Source: Bradyrhizobium sp. CCBAU 51765
GTDB lineage: Bacteria; Pseudomonadota; Alphaproteobacteria; Rhizobiales; Xanthobacteraceae
NCBI RefSeq assembly: GCF_015291725.1
Contig: NZ_CP030038.1
Coordinates: forward strand, 3,461,001-3,525,000
Length of the DNA stretch: 64,000 nucleotides
Direction of reading: 5' to 3'
Each line of letters begins with the position of its first letter. Position 1 is the stretch's first letter. Under the pieces are notes generated by a model. It searched no databases and was not told the DNA's origin. It saw nothing but the letters and a program-made list of their open reading frames with translations. This document shows, one piece after another, positions 8,526 through 18,057 of the stretch. A program made the translations under genes and the position numbers.

Positions 8526-9479
8526 ATGAAACTCACCGCCGACGCCAAGGGCACTTTCGCAATCGCGCCGACGCCGTTCCACGACGACGGCCGGATCGAC
8601 GAGCGCTCGATCGACCGCCTGACCGATTTCTACGAGGAGGTCGGCTGCGACGGCGTCACGGTGCTGGGCATCCTCGGCGAGGCCCCCAAGCTCGATGCCA
8701 CTGAAGCCGAGCAGGTGGCGGTGCGCTACGTCAAGCGTGCCAAGAAGATGCAGGTGATTGTCGGCGTCTCCGCGCCGGGCTTTGCCACCATGCGCGCGCT
8801 GGCGAGGGCCTCGATGGACGCAGGCGCGGCCGGCGTCATGATCGCGCCGCCGCCCTCGCTTCGCACCGACGACCAGATCGTCGGCTATTTCAAGCAGGCA
8901 GCGGAAGCGATCGGCCCTGACGTGCCCTGGGTGCTGCAGGACTATCCGCTGACCTTGCAGGTCGTGTTCACCCCCGCCGTGATCCGCAAGATCGTCATGG
9001 ACAATCCGAATTGCGTGATGCTCAAGCACGAGGACTGGCCGGGCCTGGAGAAGATCTCGACCTTGCGCGGCTTCCAGAAGGATGGCTCGCTCCGTCCGCT
9101 CTCGATCCTCTGCGGCAATGGCGGCACCTTCCTGGACTTCGAGATGGAGCGCGGCGCCGACGGCGCCATGACCGGCTACGCCTTCCCCGAGCTTCTGATC
9201 GACGTCGTGAACCTCTCCAAGGCCGGCAAGCGCGACGCCGCGCATGACATCTTCGACGCGCATCTGCCGCTGATCCGTTACGAGCAACAGCCCGGCGTCG
9301 GCCTCACCGTGCGCAAATACGTGCTGCAGAAGCGCGGCATCATCGCCTCCAGCGCGCAGCGCAAGCCCGGTGCGACGATGACGGCGACGGCGAAGGCCGA
9401 GGTCGACTATCTCTTGTCGCGGGTCGCCCGTTTCGACAAGCGCGCCAATCTCGGCCCGCAATCCAGCGCCGCGGGTTAG
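8526..9479 (+). CDS. DapA-family aldolase/lyase
   Basis: A 317-residue class I aldolase-fold (TIM-barrel) protein of the dihydrodipicolinate synthase family. Lys167 in MLKHEDWPG is the expected Schiff-base residue and Tyr140 in QDYPLT the conserved tyrosine. The N-terminal pyruvate-binding loop reads GILGEAPKL instead of the GTTGE of true DapA, so lysine synthesis is unlikely. Members of this side branch split or form 2-oxo acids in catabolic routes. It follows the beta-oxidation genes with only a repeat between, and is 4 bases from the next gene, so the three-gene read-through is plausible. The substrate is not known. Confidence 0.82.
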   Translation: MKLTADAKGTFAIAPTPFHDDGRIDERSIDRLTDFYEEVGCDGVTVLGILGEAPKLDATEAEQVAVRYVKRAKKMQVIVGVSAPGFATMRALARASMDAGAAGVMIAPPPSLRTDDQIVGYFKQAAEAIGPDVPWVLQDYPLTLQVVFTPAVIRKIVMDNPNCVMLKHEDWPGLEKISTLRGFQKDGSLRPLSILCGNGGTFLDFEMERGADGAMTGYAFPELLIDVVNLSKAGKRDAAHDIFDAHLPLIRYEQQPGVGLTVRKYVLQKRGIIASSAQRKPGATMTATAKAEVDYLLSRVARFDKRANLGPQSSAAG

Positions 9480-9483
9480 TTGA

Positions 9484-10281
9484 ATGGCCGATACATCAGC
9501 ATCACGCCCGGCGTCGACGATCCTCCTGCTGCGCGACGGCGCAGCACGGGACATCGAGGTCTTCATGATGGTTCGCCATCATCAGATCGAGTTCAACTCG
9601 GGCGCGCTGGTGTTTCCGGGCGGCAGCGTCGATGCCGGCGACAAGGAGATCGTCGCGCGCTCGGACCTGTATTCCGGCGGGGAGGGCCTCAGCGAAGCGG
9701 ACCGCGGATTTCGTATCGCCGCGATCCGCGAGACTTTTGAAGAGAGCGGCATCCTGCTGGCGCGATCGAAGGATATCGGCGCGCCGGTCGACGCCAAGCG
9801 TGCTGGCGAGATCGCCGACGCACACCGGATCGCGCTCAACGAGCACAAGATCAGCTTCCTCGATATCCTCGCCGAGAACGGCCTCCAGCTCGCGCTGGAC
9901 ACGCTCGTGCCTTACGCACACTGGATCACGCCGGAGGGCATGCCGAAGCGCTTCGACACCTGGTTCTTCCTCGCGGCAGCTCCGCCCGACCAGCTCGGCG
10001 CTCATGACGGCCGTGAGTCCACCGACTCGATCTGGGTCTCGCCGCGCGAAGCGGTGGAGGGCGGCGAGAGCGGCCGCTTCAAGTTGCCGTTTCCGACCAC
10101 GCGCAACCTGATCCGGCTTGCGAAGCAGCCGAACGTGAGCGCGGCGCTGGAGCACGCCCGCGGCCTGTCCATCGTCACGGTCATGCCGGTGATGACCAAG
10201 ACCGAGACCGGTCGCCAGCTCCGCATCCCCCGCGAAGCCGGCTATGACGGTGAGGTGTTCGAGGTGGGGGCTGTCGGCTGA
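9484..10281 (+). CDS. NUDIX hydrolase
   Basis: A 265-residue NUDIX protein. The core motif is RETFEESGI (Arg82, Glu86 and Glu87 are metal-binding residues). The first glycine of the box is not clear and a loop of about 20 residues is inserted before it (GGEGLSEADRG), as in the NUDT7/NUDT19 group that often acts on CoA derivatives. The gene starts four bases after the DapA-family stop, so it is probably co-transcribed. A CoA-diphosphatase role would fit the acyl-CoA genes upstream, but that is inference. Confidence 0.8.
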   Translation: MADTSASRPASTILLLRDGAARDIEVFMMVRHHQIEFNSGALVFPGGSVDAGDKEIVARSDLYSGGEGLSEADRGFRIAAIRETFEESGILLARSKDIGAPVDAKRAGEIADAHRIALNEHKISFLDILAENGLQLALDTLVPYAHWITPEGMPKRFDTWFFLAAAPPDQLGAHDGRESTDSIWVSPREAVEGGESGRFKLPFPTTRNLIRLAKQPNVSAALEHARGLSIVTVMPVMTKTETGRQLRIPREAGYDGEVFEVGAVG

Positions 10282-10492
10282 CACACTTCGACAGGCAGCG
10301 AAGTATCGACGAGCCGGACGCGCTCGGTTCCGTCCATGACATCGGCTGTCGGCGCTCGCGGTGTTTTCGACTGCGGCAGCGTTCGGGCAGCAGGTCCCGA
10401 TATTAACGATATTCCGCGCCCCGAGGCATGTTCCCCCCGGGCGGCAATACGTCGTATATTGGGTCTCCAGCAGCCCGGTCCTCAAACCAGCA

Positions 10493-13180
10493 ATGTCCGC
10501 CGAATTGACGCCGCCCCCTGAGAAAAGGCGAACATTTTCGCTCTCCATCGGCCAGCTCACCTTCGGCAGCTTTCTGTTGATGCTGGCGGTGATCATCGTC
10601 ACCTCGACCGCGAGCGTGATCGCGATCCGGCACATCGACACGACATTCGCCGAGCTGCAGCGGCTCCAGAGCGTCGGAGATCTCGCCGAGGATATTGATC
10701 GCCGCATGAACGAGCTGCGCGTCGCCGCGCGAGACTTCGTCACAGACCCCGGCGCCGGCATCCAGTTCCAGCAGGTGGGCGAGGCGGCCTCGACCCTGAG
10801 CGACATCCTGAAGAAGACCCGCATCGAGCTCGCGCCCGAACAGCAGGATATGATCGACGGGGTCACCGAGCGGCTTGCGACCTATCGCAACGGTCTGGAG
10901 CGGATCTCGACCCTGATCGACCGCCGCGCCCAGCTGCTCGCCGGCCTGCCGCCGCTGCGCGAACGGTTCGATGCGGCCATCGCAGGCACTGCGGACCGCG
11001 AGCTGGCATCCCGCCTGTCCGAGGCGCAGAGCCGGATCGCGGTCGGGTTGCTCGCGCGCAACCCGTCCGCGGCCGAGCAGGCCGCGCAGGGGATGCGGGC
11101 GCTTGATATTGGCGATGCCAAACTGAAGTCGGCGGTGAACGACTATGCCGAGGCCATCATGGCCGTCGCCGTCCGCGAACGGCAGATCGCCGACATCGAT
11201 CGCGAGGTGCTGGGCACCGAGGGCCGATTGATCGGCCGCGTCACCGAACTGCTGCGCGAGGTCAGCGCAAGGCGCGGCCACGTGCTGTCGCGCGACTTTG
11301 CCCGCACCCTGACCGAGGCGCGGTGGCAGAGCATCGTGCTCGGTACGATCGGCGTGCTGATCGGCATCGCCGCTGCGTTGTTCGTCGTACGCAGGACGGT
11401 GCGTCCGCTCGCCCAGATCGCGCGATCCATCCGCGCGCTTGCGGCCGGCCGGAAAGACACCTCGATTCCGTCCGCCGAGCTCGACAACGAGATCGGCGAC
11501 ATCGCGCGGGCGGCCGAAGTGTTCCGCCGCGCGCTGGAGGAGGCCGACACGGCGCGCGAGGCGGCGGTACACGCGCTGACCGAGCAGCGCCTCGCCGAAG
11601 AGAGCTACCGGAAACTGTTCGAGGGCTCGGTCGACGGCATCTATGTGACGACGCCGGCCGGCGACCTCCTCAATGCCAATCCGGCGCTGGCGCGGATGAT
11701 GGGCTATGACAGCCCGCAGCAGCTGATCGACAGCATCAACGACATCGCCCACACGATCTACGTCCATCCCGAGGCGCGTGCCGAATACCAGCGGTTGATG
11801 GCGCGCGACGGCATGGTGCGCGAGTTCGAGTACCAGGTACGCCAGCGCAACGGCAACATCCTCTGGCTCTCCGACAGCGCCACGGGGGTGCGGGATGAGC
11901 AGGGCAACATCGTCCGCTACGAGGGTACGCTCCGCGACATCACCGACCAGAAGCGCGCGGAGGACGCCATCGCCGAGGGCCGGCGCCTGCTCCAGCAGGT
12001 CATCGACACCGTGCCCGCGGTGATCAACGTCAAGGACCGCGAGCTGCGCTACGTGCTGATGAACCGCTACATGGCGGGCATCTTCGGCATCGAGCCCGGC
12101 GACGCGCTCGGCCGCACCACGGCCGATCTGATGTCGCGCTATGGCGCGGCCAAGTCCGACGAGAGCGACAAGAGGGTGCTCAAGCTCCGCAAGGGGCTCG
12201 GCTTCTACGAGGAGGAGTACAAGGACGCGGCAGGCAACATGCGGCAATGGCTGGTCAACAAGCTGCCGCTGCTCGATACCGAGGGCGAGATCGAGCGGAT
12301 CGTGACCGTCGCGCTCGACATCGGCGAGCGCAAACGCGGCGAGCAGGAAATGCGCAAGGCCAAGGAAGCCGCCGAAACCGCGCTACGCAATCTGCGCGAA
12401 ACCCAGGCCTCGTTGATCGAGGCGGAGAAGCTCGCCGCGCTCGGGCGCCTGGTCGCCGGTGTCGCCCACGAGGTCAACAATCCCGTCGGCATCAGCCTCA
12501 CCGTCGCCTCCGCGCTGGAGCGCAAGACTGCGATGTTCACCGCCGATGTCGAGCGCGGCGAGCTGCGCCGCTCCACGCTCAACGAGTTCCTCAACACCAG
12601 CCGCGACGCGTCTTCGCAGCTCGTCTCCAATCTCAACCGTGCCGCCGAGCTGATCCAGTCGTTCAAGCAGGTCGCAGCGGACCGCAACTATTCGGACCAG
12701 CGCACTTTCGATCTCGGCGACCTCACCGAGCAGGTGGTGATGAGCCTGCGGCCAGGCCTACGCAAGCACAATCTGACGCTCAACGTCGAGTGCCAGCCGG
12801 ACCTGACCATGAACAGCTATCCCGGTCCGTACGGCCAGGTGCTGACCAACCTGTTTCTCAATTCGGTGGCGCACGCCTTCCCGGACGGCCGGCCGGGGAC
12901 CATCGAGATCCAGGTGCGCGAGTCCGGCAAGGACAATGTCGAGATCATCTTCTCCGACAATGGCTGCGGCATGTCGCTCGACGTCCGCCGCCGTGCCTTC
13001 GATCCGTTCTTCACGACACGGCGCGACCAAGGCGGCACCGGCCTCGGGCTGCACATCGTCTACAGCATCGTTACGAACCGGCTCGGCGGACGGCTCGATC
13101 TCGATTCCGAACCTGGCGGCGGCACGCGTATCCAGATCATCCTGCCGCGCGTGGCGCCGCTCGAGCAGGCTGCGGAATAG
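10493..13180 (+). CDS. PAS-domain sensor histidine kinase
   Basis: An 895-residue membrane histidine kinase. TM1 is about residues 22-45, followed by a helical sensor region and TM2 at about 279-300. A HAMP domain spans roughly 300-355, with PAS domains near 372-490 and 498-620. The phosphoacceptor domain carries His659 in [12 protein letters not shown]. The ATPase domain ends the protein ([20 protein letters not shown]). The ATG at 10493 is chosen because MSAELTP leads straight into the TM helix; the frame stays open 44 codons further upstream, with no better start. No response regulator is adjacent, so it is an orphan kinase here. The signal is unknown. Confidence 0.88.
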   Translation: MSAELTPPPEKRRTFSLSIGQLTFGSFLLMLAVIIVTSTASVIAIRHIDTTFAELQRLQSVGDLAEDIDRRMNELRVAARDFVTDPGAGIQFQQVGEAASTLSDILKKTRIELAPEQQDMIDGVTERLATYRNGLERISTLIDRRAQLLAGLPPLRERFDAAIAGTADRELASRLSEAQSRIAVGLLARNPSAAEQAAQGMRALDIGDAKLKSAVNDYAEAIMAVAVRERQIADIDREVLGTEGRLIGRVTELLREVSARRGHVLSRDFARTLTEARWQSIVLGTIGVLIGIAAALFVVRRTVRPLAQIARSIRALAAGRKDTSIPSAELDNEIGDIARAAEVFRRALEEADTAREAAVHALTEQRLAEESYRKLFEGSVDGIYVTTPAGDLLNANPALARMMGYDSPQQLIDSINDIAHTIYVHPEARAEYQRLMARDGMVREFEYQVRQRNGNILWLSDSATGVRDEQGNIVRYEGTLRDITDQKRAEDAIAEGRRLLQQVIDTVPAVINVKDRELRYVLMNRYMAGIFGIEPGDALGRTTADLMSRYGAAKSDESDKRVLKLRKGLGFYEEEYKDAAGNMRQWLVNKLPLLDTEGEIERIVTVALDIGERKRGEQEMRKAKEAAETALRNLRETQASLIEAEKLAALGRLVAGVAHEVNNPVGISLTVASALERKTAMFTADVERGELRRSTLNEFLNTSRDASSQLVSNLNRAAELIQSFKQVAADRNYSDQRTFDLGDLTEQVVMSLRPGLRKHNLTLNVECQPDLTMNSYPGPYGQVLTNLFLNSVAHAFPDGRPGTIEIQVRESGKDNVEIIFSDNGCGMSLDVRRRAFDPFFTTRRDQGGTGLGLHIVYSIVTNRLGGRLDLDSEPGGGTRIQIILPRVAPLEQAAE

Positions 13181-13534
13181 CTAATCGACTTCTGCGAGCT
13201 TGTGCAGGGTGGCGCCGAAAATCAGGCTGGCCTTGCCGACCAGCGCCGTGCCCGTCATCTCCGCGCGCGTGTCCGTGTAGGTGCCGCTGACGCCGATGCC
13301 GACCGGGGCAGGGCCGCCGAACAGCGGATTGTCGTCGCCCCGAGGCGAAGTGTGCCGTTGCACCAGCACCTCGCCCTTGAAGGTGTTGTTGTTCTTCACC
13401 GTGTAGCTGCCGGTGTAATAGAGGTAGGCATCGCCGCCAAGAATCTTGCCGTCGCGGAAAAGAATCACGCCGCTGCCCTTGCCGACTCGACCATCGAGCA
13501 GGGTCACGTGAATTGAATAGAGGCCGTTCTTCAT
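13181..13534 (-). CDS. GrlR-like small regulatory protein
   Basis: A 117-residue protein beginning MKNGLYSIHV, with GSGVILFRDGKILGGD and a tail of alternating beta strands. This pattern matches the GrlR family, beta-barrel proteins first known as negative regulators of type III secretion in enteropathogens. No secretion genes or GrlA-type partner lie nearby, so that role cannot be carried over. An upstream in-frame start eight codons earlier exists, but the family start is MKNGLYS. It is convergent with the histidine kinase gene, the stops being at most a few bases apart. Confidence 0.7.
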   Translation of the reverse strand: MKNGLYSIHVTLLDGRVGKGSGVILFRDGKILGGDAYLYYTGSYTVKNNNTFKGEVLVQRHTSPRGDDNPLFGGPAPVGIGVSGTYTDTRAEMTGTALVGKASLIFGATLHKLAEVD

Positions 13535-13795
13535 AACGTCCCGTGGGCCGGCCGCCATCGCCCAATGGCGTCACCGGTCCGGCTTTTATGCCAAAGCCCA
13601 TCCCCTCGCGCAACGCGGCAGTTTGCCGGCCGCTCGCGGAAGCCTGCAACGGCGAGCCGTAGTTGTCCCGGCTTGTGCGTGATGCCGTCATGACGCTCTG
13701 ATGGTGAAGCGGGGCTCGCCGTTACGAATCGGGGTTGGCCCGCGAAATGCATAACCATTGTTGCACTGGCCGCGGGGTGCTGGAGCAAGACGAAC

Positions 13796-14293
13796 GTGAC
13801 CAACTGGATCGATTCCGGCGGCAATGAGCCGCGTCTGTACAGTGTGCGTCCCACGAATTGCAAAAGCGAACAACGGCGGATTGGCGACGCGAGACACCGG
13901 GGAAACCTGACGCGGCTGGCGCCGGCCTTGGCTTTGATCGCGCTCGCAGCCTCCTCGGGGCACGCGCGCGACCGCGGGCAGTTCGCCAATACCAATCCCG
14001 AATTGAAGGCCTGGTTCGACAGTCTGCGCAGCGGCAAGGGGCCTTGCTGCTCCGATGCCGACGGTTCGGCGCTCTCGGACTCCGACTGGGACAGCAAGGA
14101 CGGGCACTATCGCGTCCGTGTCCCGCGCTACGGCTATGCGCTCGACGGCCAGCAGCAGGAACTCGTCTGGGTCGATGTGCCCGAGGAGGCCGTGATCTCG
14201 GAGCCGAACCGGGTAGGGCGCACCATGGTCTGGCCGATCTACGGCTACATGGGCGTCACCATCCGCTGCTTTATGCCCGGTAGCATGACTTAG
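13796..14293 (+). CDS. Conserved secreted protein of unknown function
   Basis: A 165-residue protein with a late hydrophobic segment (LAPALALIALAASS, about residues 41-54) and a likely cleavage after SGHA. The mature part has a Cys-Cys pair in KGPCCSDADG and a conserved-looking C-terminal GRTMVWPIYGYMGV. The frame begins with GTG at 13796, with GGAG about ten bases before. The N-terminal 40 residues are charged and may be untranslated in reality, so the true start could be later. I do not recognise a named domain. Confidence 0.62.
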   Translation: MTNWIDSGGNEPRLYSVRPTNCKSEQRRIGDARHRGNLTRLAPALALIALAASSGHARDRGQFANTNPELKAWFDSLRSGKGPCCSDADGSALSDSDWDSKDGHYRVRVPRYGYALDGQQQELVWVDVPEEAVISEPNRVGRTMVWPIYGYMGVTIRCFMPGSMT

Positions 14294-14348
14294 CCCCCGC
14301 GCGGGCTCACGTCGTCCCGGTGGTATGCCTGAGGCGGCCGGCGCCGCG

Positions 14349-14735
14349 TCAGGTGTATTTCTTGTCGCGCTCGAGCAGCTCGATGGAGATGCCTTCGGGG
14401 CCGCGGATGAAGCAGATGCGCACGCCGGGCCGAATGGTCGTCGGCTCGCGCGTGAAGGTGACGCCCTTGGCCTTGATCTCGGCGGCGACGGCGTCGATGT
14501 CCTTCACCGCCAGGCCAAAATGGTCGAGACCCTGATGCGGATGCGGGGGCGGCGGGTTGACAGCGCTGTCGCCCTCGAGCGGTGCGATGAAGATCCTGGC
14601 TCCGCCAAGGTTCACGTCGATCCGTCCGGGGGCGCGCACGATCTCGCCACCAAGGATGTCGCGCAGCCAGGCCGCCGTGGCCTCTGGATCGGGGCTGCGC
14701 AGATGGACGTGATCCCAAGTGACGGCGATTGGCAT
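14349..14735 (-). CDS. Glyoxalase/VOC-family protein
   Basis: A 128-residue single-domain vicinal-oxygen-chelate protein with the beta-alpha-beta-beta-beta halves starting WDHVHLRSPDPEATAAW and LDHFGLAVKD. Metal-ligand candidates are the His in DHVHL, the His in LDHFGL and the Glu in GISIELLE. The ATG at 14735 is preferred over one five codons upstream because GGGAGA then falls at a proper distance. It could be a lactoylglutathione lyase-like enzyme or methylmalonyl-CoA epimerase-like protein. The reaction is undetermined. Confidence 0.8.
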   Translation of the reverse strand: MPIAVTWDHVHLRSPDPEATAAWLRDILGGEIVRAPGRIDVNLGGARIFIAPLEGDSAVNPPPPHPHQGLDHFGLAVKDIDAVAAEIKAKGVTFTREPTTIRPGVRICFIRGPEGISIELLERDKKYT

Positions 14736-14904
14736 TTCATTTTCTCCCAACGGGGTCTTCCGATGTTGCGGCGCATGTTAGCGGCCTCGGCCGGTGGTCG
14801 CCACCGTCCTTGCTCGCATCACGTGCGGGAACCTTAGTTCGTCGCCCGGATTAAGGTAGCAGTGGCCCAGTTCAACGTGCTCGGCTGCGATCGGTGCTGC
14901 AACC

Positions 14905-15477
14905 ATGAGTGCCAGGCTCGACCGGATCGGATTGGGGCGCTTCGCCGGAACCGGCGAACGATTGGCGCGGGCCGTAACGATGGCGAGCGTCTCGTTTGGC
15001 CGTGGTCTTCTGTGGCTGCTGGCGGCAATCATCGTCGGCTGCGGCATCTGGATGCTGCTGCCCCTTTCCAAAGGCAATAGTGCTGAGGCGGCGAGGCCGG
15101 AGCTGGCGGCTGTCGAGTCGGCTCCTTCGGGCGATGCGTCCGCGGTGGTATCGTCGGCGTCCGAAGCTCCGGCACCTGCGACGGCGGAACTCAGTCGGCT
15201 CAGGATTTCATCGCAGACCTGGCGTCGCGGCGGCCTCGGCTCCAAAGCCCTGGTGACGCTAACGCTGCGAAACGACAATGACTATGCCGTTAAAGATGTC
15301 GAGATCGTCTGCGCATTTGCGCGGCGCGATGGCAGTCATCTTACCAACCGTAGCCGGGTGCTGGCGGATGCAGTCAGCATGAAGAGCCGCAAGACCTTTG
15401 CGCGTATCCCCGTCGGCTTCGTTAACGTGAATGCCGATCAGGCGAAATGTTCGCTGGTCGCAGCGCGCCGCGCCTAA
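14905..15477 (+). CDS. Membrane-anchored hypothetical protein
   Basis: A 190-residue protein with one TM segment (about residues 35-53, LLWLLAAIIVGCGIWMLL), an Ala/Ser/Pro-rich linker to about 100, and a C-terminal domain that looks like an immunoglobulin-type beta fold (ALVTLTLRNDNDYAVKDVEIVCAF). Such FxLxN-type domains occur in periplasmic proteins of unknown function. The in-frame ATG at 14980 is a possible alternative start. It precedes another TM protein gene by 160 bases. Confidence 0.6.
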   Translation: MSARLDRIGLGRFAGTGERLARAVTMASVSFGRGLLWLLAAIIVGCGIWMLLPLSKGNSAEAARPELAAVESAPSGDASAVVSSASEAPAPATAELSRLRISSQTWRRGGLGSKALVTLTLRNDNDYAVKDVEIVCAFARRDGSHLTNRSRVLADAVSMKSRKTFARIPVGFVNVNADQAKCSLVAARRA

Positions 15478-15637
15478 AGGCGGCACGTTCCGGTAGCGGA
15501 AAAGTTACTCTACGCGCACCTTGGCCAAGAAACTATGCATCGCCATTTGAACCAAATGGCTGGGTCAGGAACCAATTGAGAGATCGCCTGTTGAGGCGGA
15601 GAGCCCACGCGGGGATGCAAGGGGCGGAGCACGGCCA

Positions 15638-16162
15638 ATGCCCATCTTTAGGTATTTCATTTTTGTCGGTGGAGCTCTGCTCGCACTGCTGTTCGCGGCG
15701 GATTTCGTCTTCCCGGCGGCGCCTGTGGCACAAGCCGTTGCGACGACTGCGGGCAACGACCAGCCCCTGATCCGAATCCGGTCCAATCGGCATCTGCCCG
15801 AGCGTGTTGTGCTCGACACGAGCCAGCCGACGATTGCCGCACCTGCGGTGAAGACTGCCGCTGTTGCGGCTCCCCAGCCGCCGGTACAGGACGGCGTCTC
15901 CCCGGCATTGGCTGAGATCTCGGCCAAGACGCGGGTACGCGAGACCTTCGCCCAGTTCACGCCCGAGCCGAAGACCAATACCGCCGCCGCCAAGAAGGCA
16001 GGGGCCACTCAATCTCAGGTCGCTCAGGCTCAAGCTTCTCCTGTGCCGGCTCCTCAGCCCAAGCGCAGGATCGTCAGGACGCATCCGGCGCCGCAGCCCG
16101 GCCGGCCGATGATGCAGGTCGCTCAGCAGCCGCATTTCGGTCTCTTCAACACGACCTGGTGA
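15638..16162 (+). CDS. Ala/Pro-rich membrane-anchored hypothetical protein
   Basis: A 174-residue protein with an N-terminal hydrophobic anchor (about residues 5-27) and then a low-complexity Ala/Pro/Gln-rich body with a basic patch (PKRRIVRTHPAP) and an aromatic C-terminus ending FNTTW. No domain is recognised. GGAG precedes the ATG. A good terminator follows immediately. It may be a periplasmic spacer or cell-envelope protein. Confidence 0.55.
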   Translation: MPIFRYFIFVGGALLALLFAADFVFPAAPVAQAVATTAGNDQPLIRIRSNRHLPERVVLDTSQPTIAAPAVKTAAVAAPQPPVQDGVSPALAEISAKTRVRETFAQFTPEPKTNTAAAKKAGATQSQVAQAQASPVPAPQPKRRIVRTHPAPQPGRPMMQVAQQPHFGLFNTTW

Positions 16163-16165
16163 CAG

Positions 16166-16206
16166 CGCCTTCGACCCGCCTCGACCGAGGCCGGAAGGGC
16201 TTTTTA
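16166..16206 (+). terminator. Rho-independent terminator
   Basis: Directly after the stop at 16162 a nested hairpin forms from GCCTTC ... GAAGGGC around GCCTCGACCGAGGC, followed by TTTTTATT at 16201. It should end the transcript of the two small membrane-protein genes before the tRNA. Confidence 0.7.
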
Positions 16207-16312
16207 TTGGCCGGGCTCTCTGCTAATTCGAACCAATCCGAACGCCGTCCGGTGTGCTGGTTCGTGACCGGCGCGGTCTGGCGAATCTCGGTGGCCCGGT
16301 ACCCGGGCGAGG

Positions 16313-16389
16313 GCGCTCGTAGCTCAGCTGGATAGAGCATCGGATTTCGATTCCGAGGGTCGGAGGTTCGAATCCTTCCGAGCGCGCCA
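16313..16389 (+). tRNA. tRNA-Arg (anticodon TCG)
   Basis: The acceptor arms GCGCTCG (16313-16319) and CGAGCGC (16379-16385) pair fully, followed by discriminator G and an encoded CCA (16387-16389). The D arm pairs GCTC with GAGC. The anticodon stem pairs TCGGA with TCCGA around the loop TTTCGAT, giving anticodon TCG for arginine codon CGA. The T arm has GGAGG, TTCGAAT and CCTTC. I saw no direct repeat of the tRNA 3' end that would mark an integrated element. Confidence 0.95.
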
Positions 16390-16455
16390 GTCTCCTGGTG
16401 TTCTAGATATGTTCCGAAACGGCGCTAATGCCGGTCGCGGTGCCCGCGGCGTCAA

Positions 16456-17421
16456 TCAGCCTGCCGAGACACCGCTTCGCCGGCCGCGTGACAGCGTGTC
16501 GGAGGGCGCCTCGTGGAATATTGCGCGGTAGGCTGCGGCAAATTCACCGAGATGGTGGAAGCCGTGGGCGCGTGCGCAGGTGGCAACGGTGACGCCGCCG
16601 CCCTTGAGGAGGCGGGAGCGGGTCGCCCACAGCCTTTTCAGGCGAATGTACTGGTGCAGGCTCATGCCGCGTACCATGCTGACGGCGCCGCCGAGCGTCC
16701 GGATCGAGACGCCAAACGCGCGCGCGAGATCGGCTGTATAGATCGGCGTGGTCGGATGGGTCGCGACGTAGTCGTCGATGCGCTGCACGAGCTTGATCGC
16801 TCGCTCGCCCTGGACCGAGGTACTCCGATCCGGGATCGAATCGATTCGGAACAGGTCGTCGAGAGCGAGCAGCAGGCCTTCCTGGAGATGGCCCGCAACC
16901 TCGGTGGTTTCGAACAGGCCCGGTTGCACCGACGCGGTGCGCAGGATGTCGATCAAGAGTTGTCGCGTGTGCAGCAGGGCGGGCCGGTTCGCGACAAGCG
17001 CCTGCAAATCGTCGACGTGGTCGAACCAGCCCCGGTCTCTCAGCGCAGGGGAGAAGATGATCATGGCATAATGATTGGCCCGCGGCTCGACGAAATGGCA
17101 CTCATCGTTGCCGCGCAGGGCAACGATGAAGCGGGCGTCGAGATCCATTCCCTTGAAGTTGACCTGGAGGTCGTCGGTCATGGACAGGATCACCATCCCA
17201 CCCGGCATGCGATAGGCGGCATCGAGGATGCGTGCGAACGATCTCATCATGATGATGCGGCACGCCGGCAGGGAGACGACGGCACGGGCCGCCGCGAAGT
17301 TCGGGATGTCCAATGGAATGCTTCTCGCATCTTCCATCGTCTCGATCGGCCGAAATGCGTCTACATCGGAAAACCCGATCAGTTGAAGCGCGGAGGACGG
17401 AGCGAGGTCGTCGAACAACAT
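16456..17421 (-). CDS. AraC-family transcriptional regulator
   Basis: A 321-residue regulator. The N-terminal two thirds resemble the variable cupin-like sensor region of AraC proteins. The C-terminal about 100 residues hold two helix-turn-helix motifs (IYTADLARAFGVSIRTLGGA and VATCARAHGFHHLGEFAAAY) with the YRAIFHEAPS ending typical of the OruR/FeaR-like group. Target genes are not evident: upstream is a gene-poor stretch with a possible decayed gene and downstream is the tRNA. Effector unknown. Confidence 0.85.
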   Translation of the reverse strand: MLFDDLAPSSALQLIGFSDVDAFRPIETMEDARSIPLDIPNFAAARAVVSLPACRIIMMRSFARILDAAYRMPGGMVILSMTDDLQVNFKGMDLDARFIVALRGNDECHFVEPRANHYAMIIFSPALRDRGWFDHVDDLQALVANRPALLHTRQLLIDILRTASVQPGLFETTEVAGHLQEGLLLALDDLFRIDSIPDRSTSVQGERAIKLVQRIDDYVATHPTTPIYTADLARAFGVSIRTLGGAVSMVRGMSLHQYIRLKRLWATRSRLLKGGGVTVATCARAHGFHHLGEFAAAYRAIFHEAPSDTLSRGRRSGVSAG

Positions 17422-17533
17422 GGTTCTGGCCGGCTGCTGAAATGAGAAAATGAAATGAATGTCGATGCATTGCCATCAATGGCGAAACATCGCGGTTCAG
17501 TAAACCGGATTCCGGGCCGTAGTATTGCGGACA

Positions 17534-17662
17534 TCATGCCATCAGATCCGCCGGATCGATGTGACCGCCACGGTCTCGGCTCATCGCTTCGCCGGCGGCG
17601 AGATCGATGAAATGCTGCAGGCGTGACTGGCGCAGGACGAAACCCCGTCGCTTCGTCACCAT
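17534..17662 (-). pseudogene. Possible decayed 3' end of a regulator gene
   Basis: The 357 bases between the AraC gene and the next secreted-protein gene contain one short frame that reads like real protein: 42 codons from an ATG at 17662, containing SRLQHFIDLAAGEAMSRD. It stays open nine codons further upstream (giving QSFYMVTKRRG) before a stop. The SFYMVTKRRG pattern is reminiscent of LysR-type C-termini. It has no ribosome site and no 5' part, so it may be a remnant. Low confidence. Confidence 0.25.
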
Positions 17663-17751
17663 GTAGAATGACTGTATCGGCTGATTTCAACTTTGATTTG
17701 GATCAGGTCCAGTCCGGGGGACGGCCGCGCAAGAAATGATTCCGCAAAAGC

Positions 17752-17773
17752 GAAGGGCCCCAAGGGGCCCTTC
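17752..17773 (-). terminator. Rho-independent terminator
   Basis: A perfect 10-bp stem (GAAGGGCCCC / GGGGCCCTTC) with a 2-base loop lies just past the stop of the minus-strand gene at 17779. Reading leftwards it is followed by GCTTTTGC, giving a short U-run. Confidence 0.7.
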
Positions 17774-17778
17774 AAACG

Positions 17779-18057
17779 TCACCAGCGGCGATAGCCGTAA
17801 TAACCGCGATAGCGCGGACCGTAATAGCGCGGCGGCCCATAGTACCGTGGGCCGTAATACGGCCGCGGCCCGTAGTACCCGTAGTAGTTCGGGCGCCACC
17901 AGCACTGCCCCCAGGCGTTGCAGACCATGCGGACCTGCTCGACTCCGGAGACCTGCGGTGTCGCCGGTGCGGGCGCGATGGGCATGGCGGATGCCGCCGA
18001 CGATGCCGCGAGGGCGCCGAACAGGGACGTGGCGACGAGGCCAGTCTTGAGATTCAT
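17779..18057 (-). CDS. Tyr/Pro/Arg-rich secreted small protein
   Basis: A 92-residue protein with a clear signal peptide (cleavage probably after SAASA). It has a CNAWGQCWWRP motif with two Cys that could form a disulfide, and a C-terminal low-complexity tail of repeated YYGPR units. Similar Tyr/Gly/Pro/Arg-rich exported peptides are frequent in Bradyrhizobium-like genomes and lack a known function. A strong GGAGGAAG site precedes the ATG, and a terminator follows the stop. Confidence 0.72.
   Translation of the reverse strand: MNLKTGLVATSLFGALAASSAASAMPIAPAPATPQVSGVEQVRMVCNAWGQCWWRPNYYGYYGPRPYYGPRYYGPPRYYGPRYRGYYGYRRW

Noticed and set aside
10403..12247. 614-codon minus-strand open frame opposite the histidine kinase gene
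   Set aside because: Shadow frame: the plus strand has complete PAS, HisKA and ATPase motifs, the minus translation has none.
16313..16389. tRNA-Arg as the edge of an integrated element
   Set aside because: No integrase gene, no repeated tRNA 3' end nearby, and neighbouring genes look like core genes in composition.
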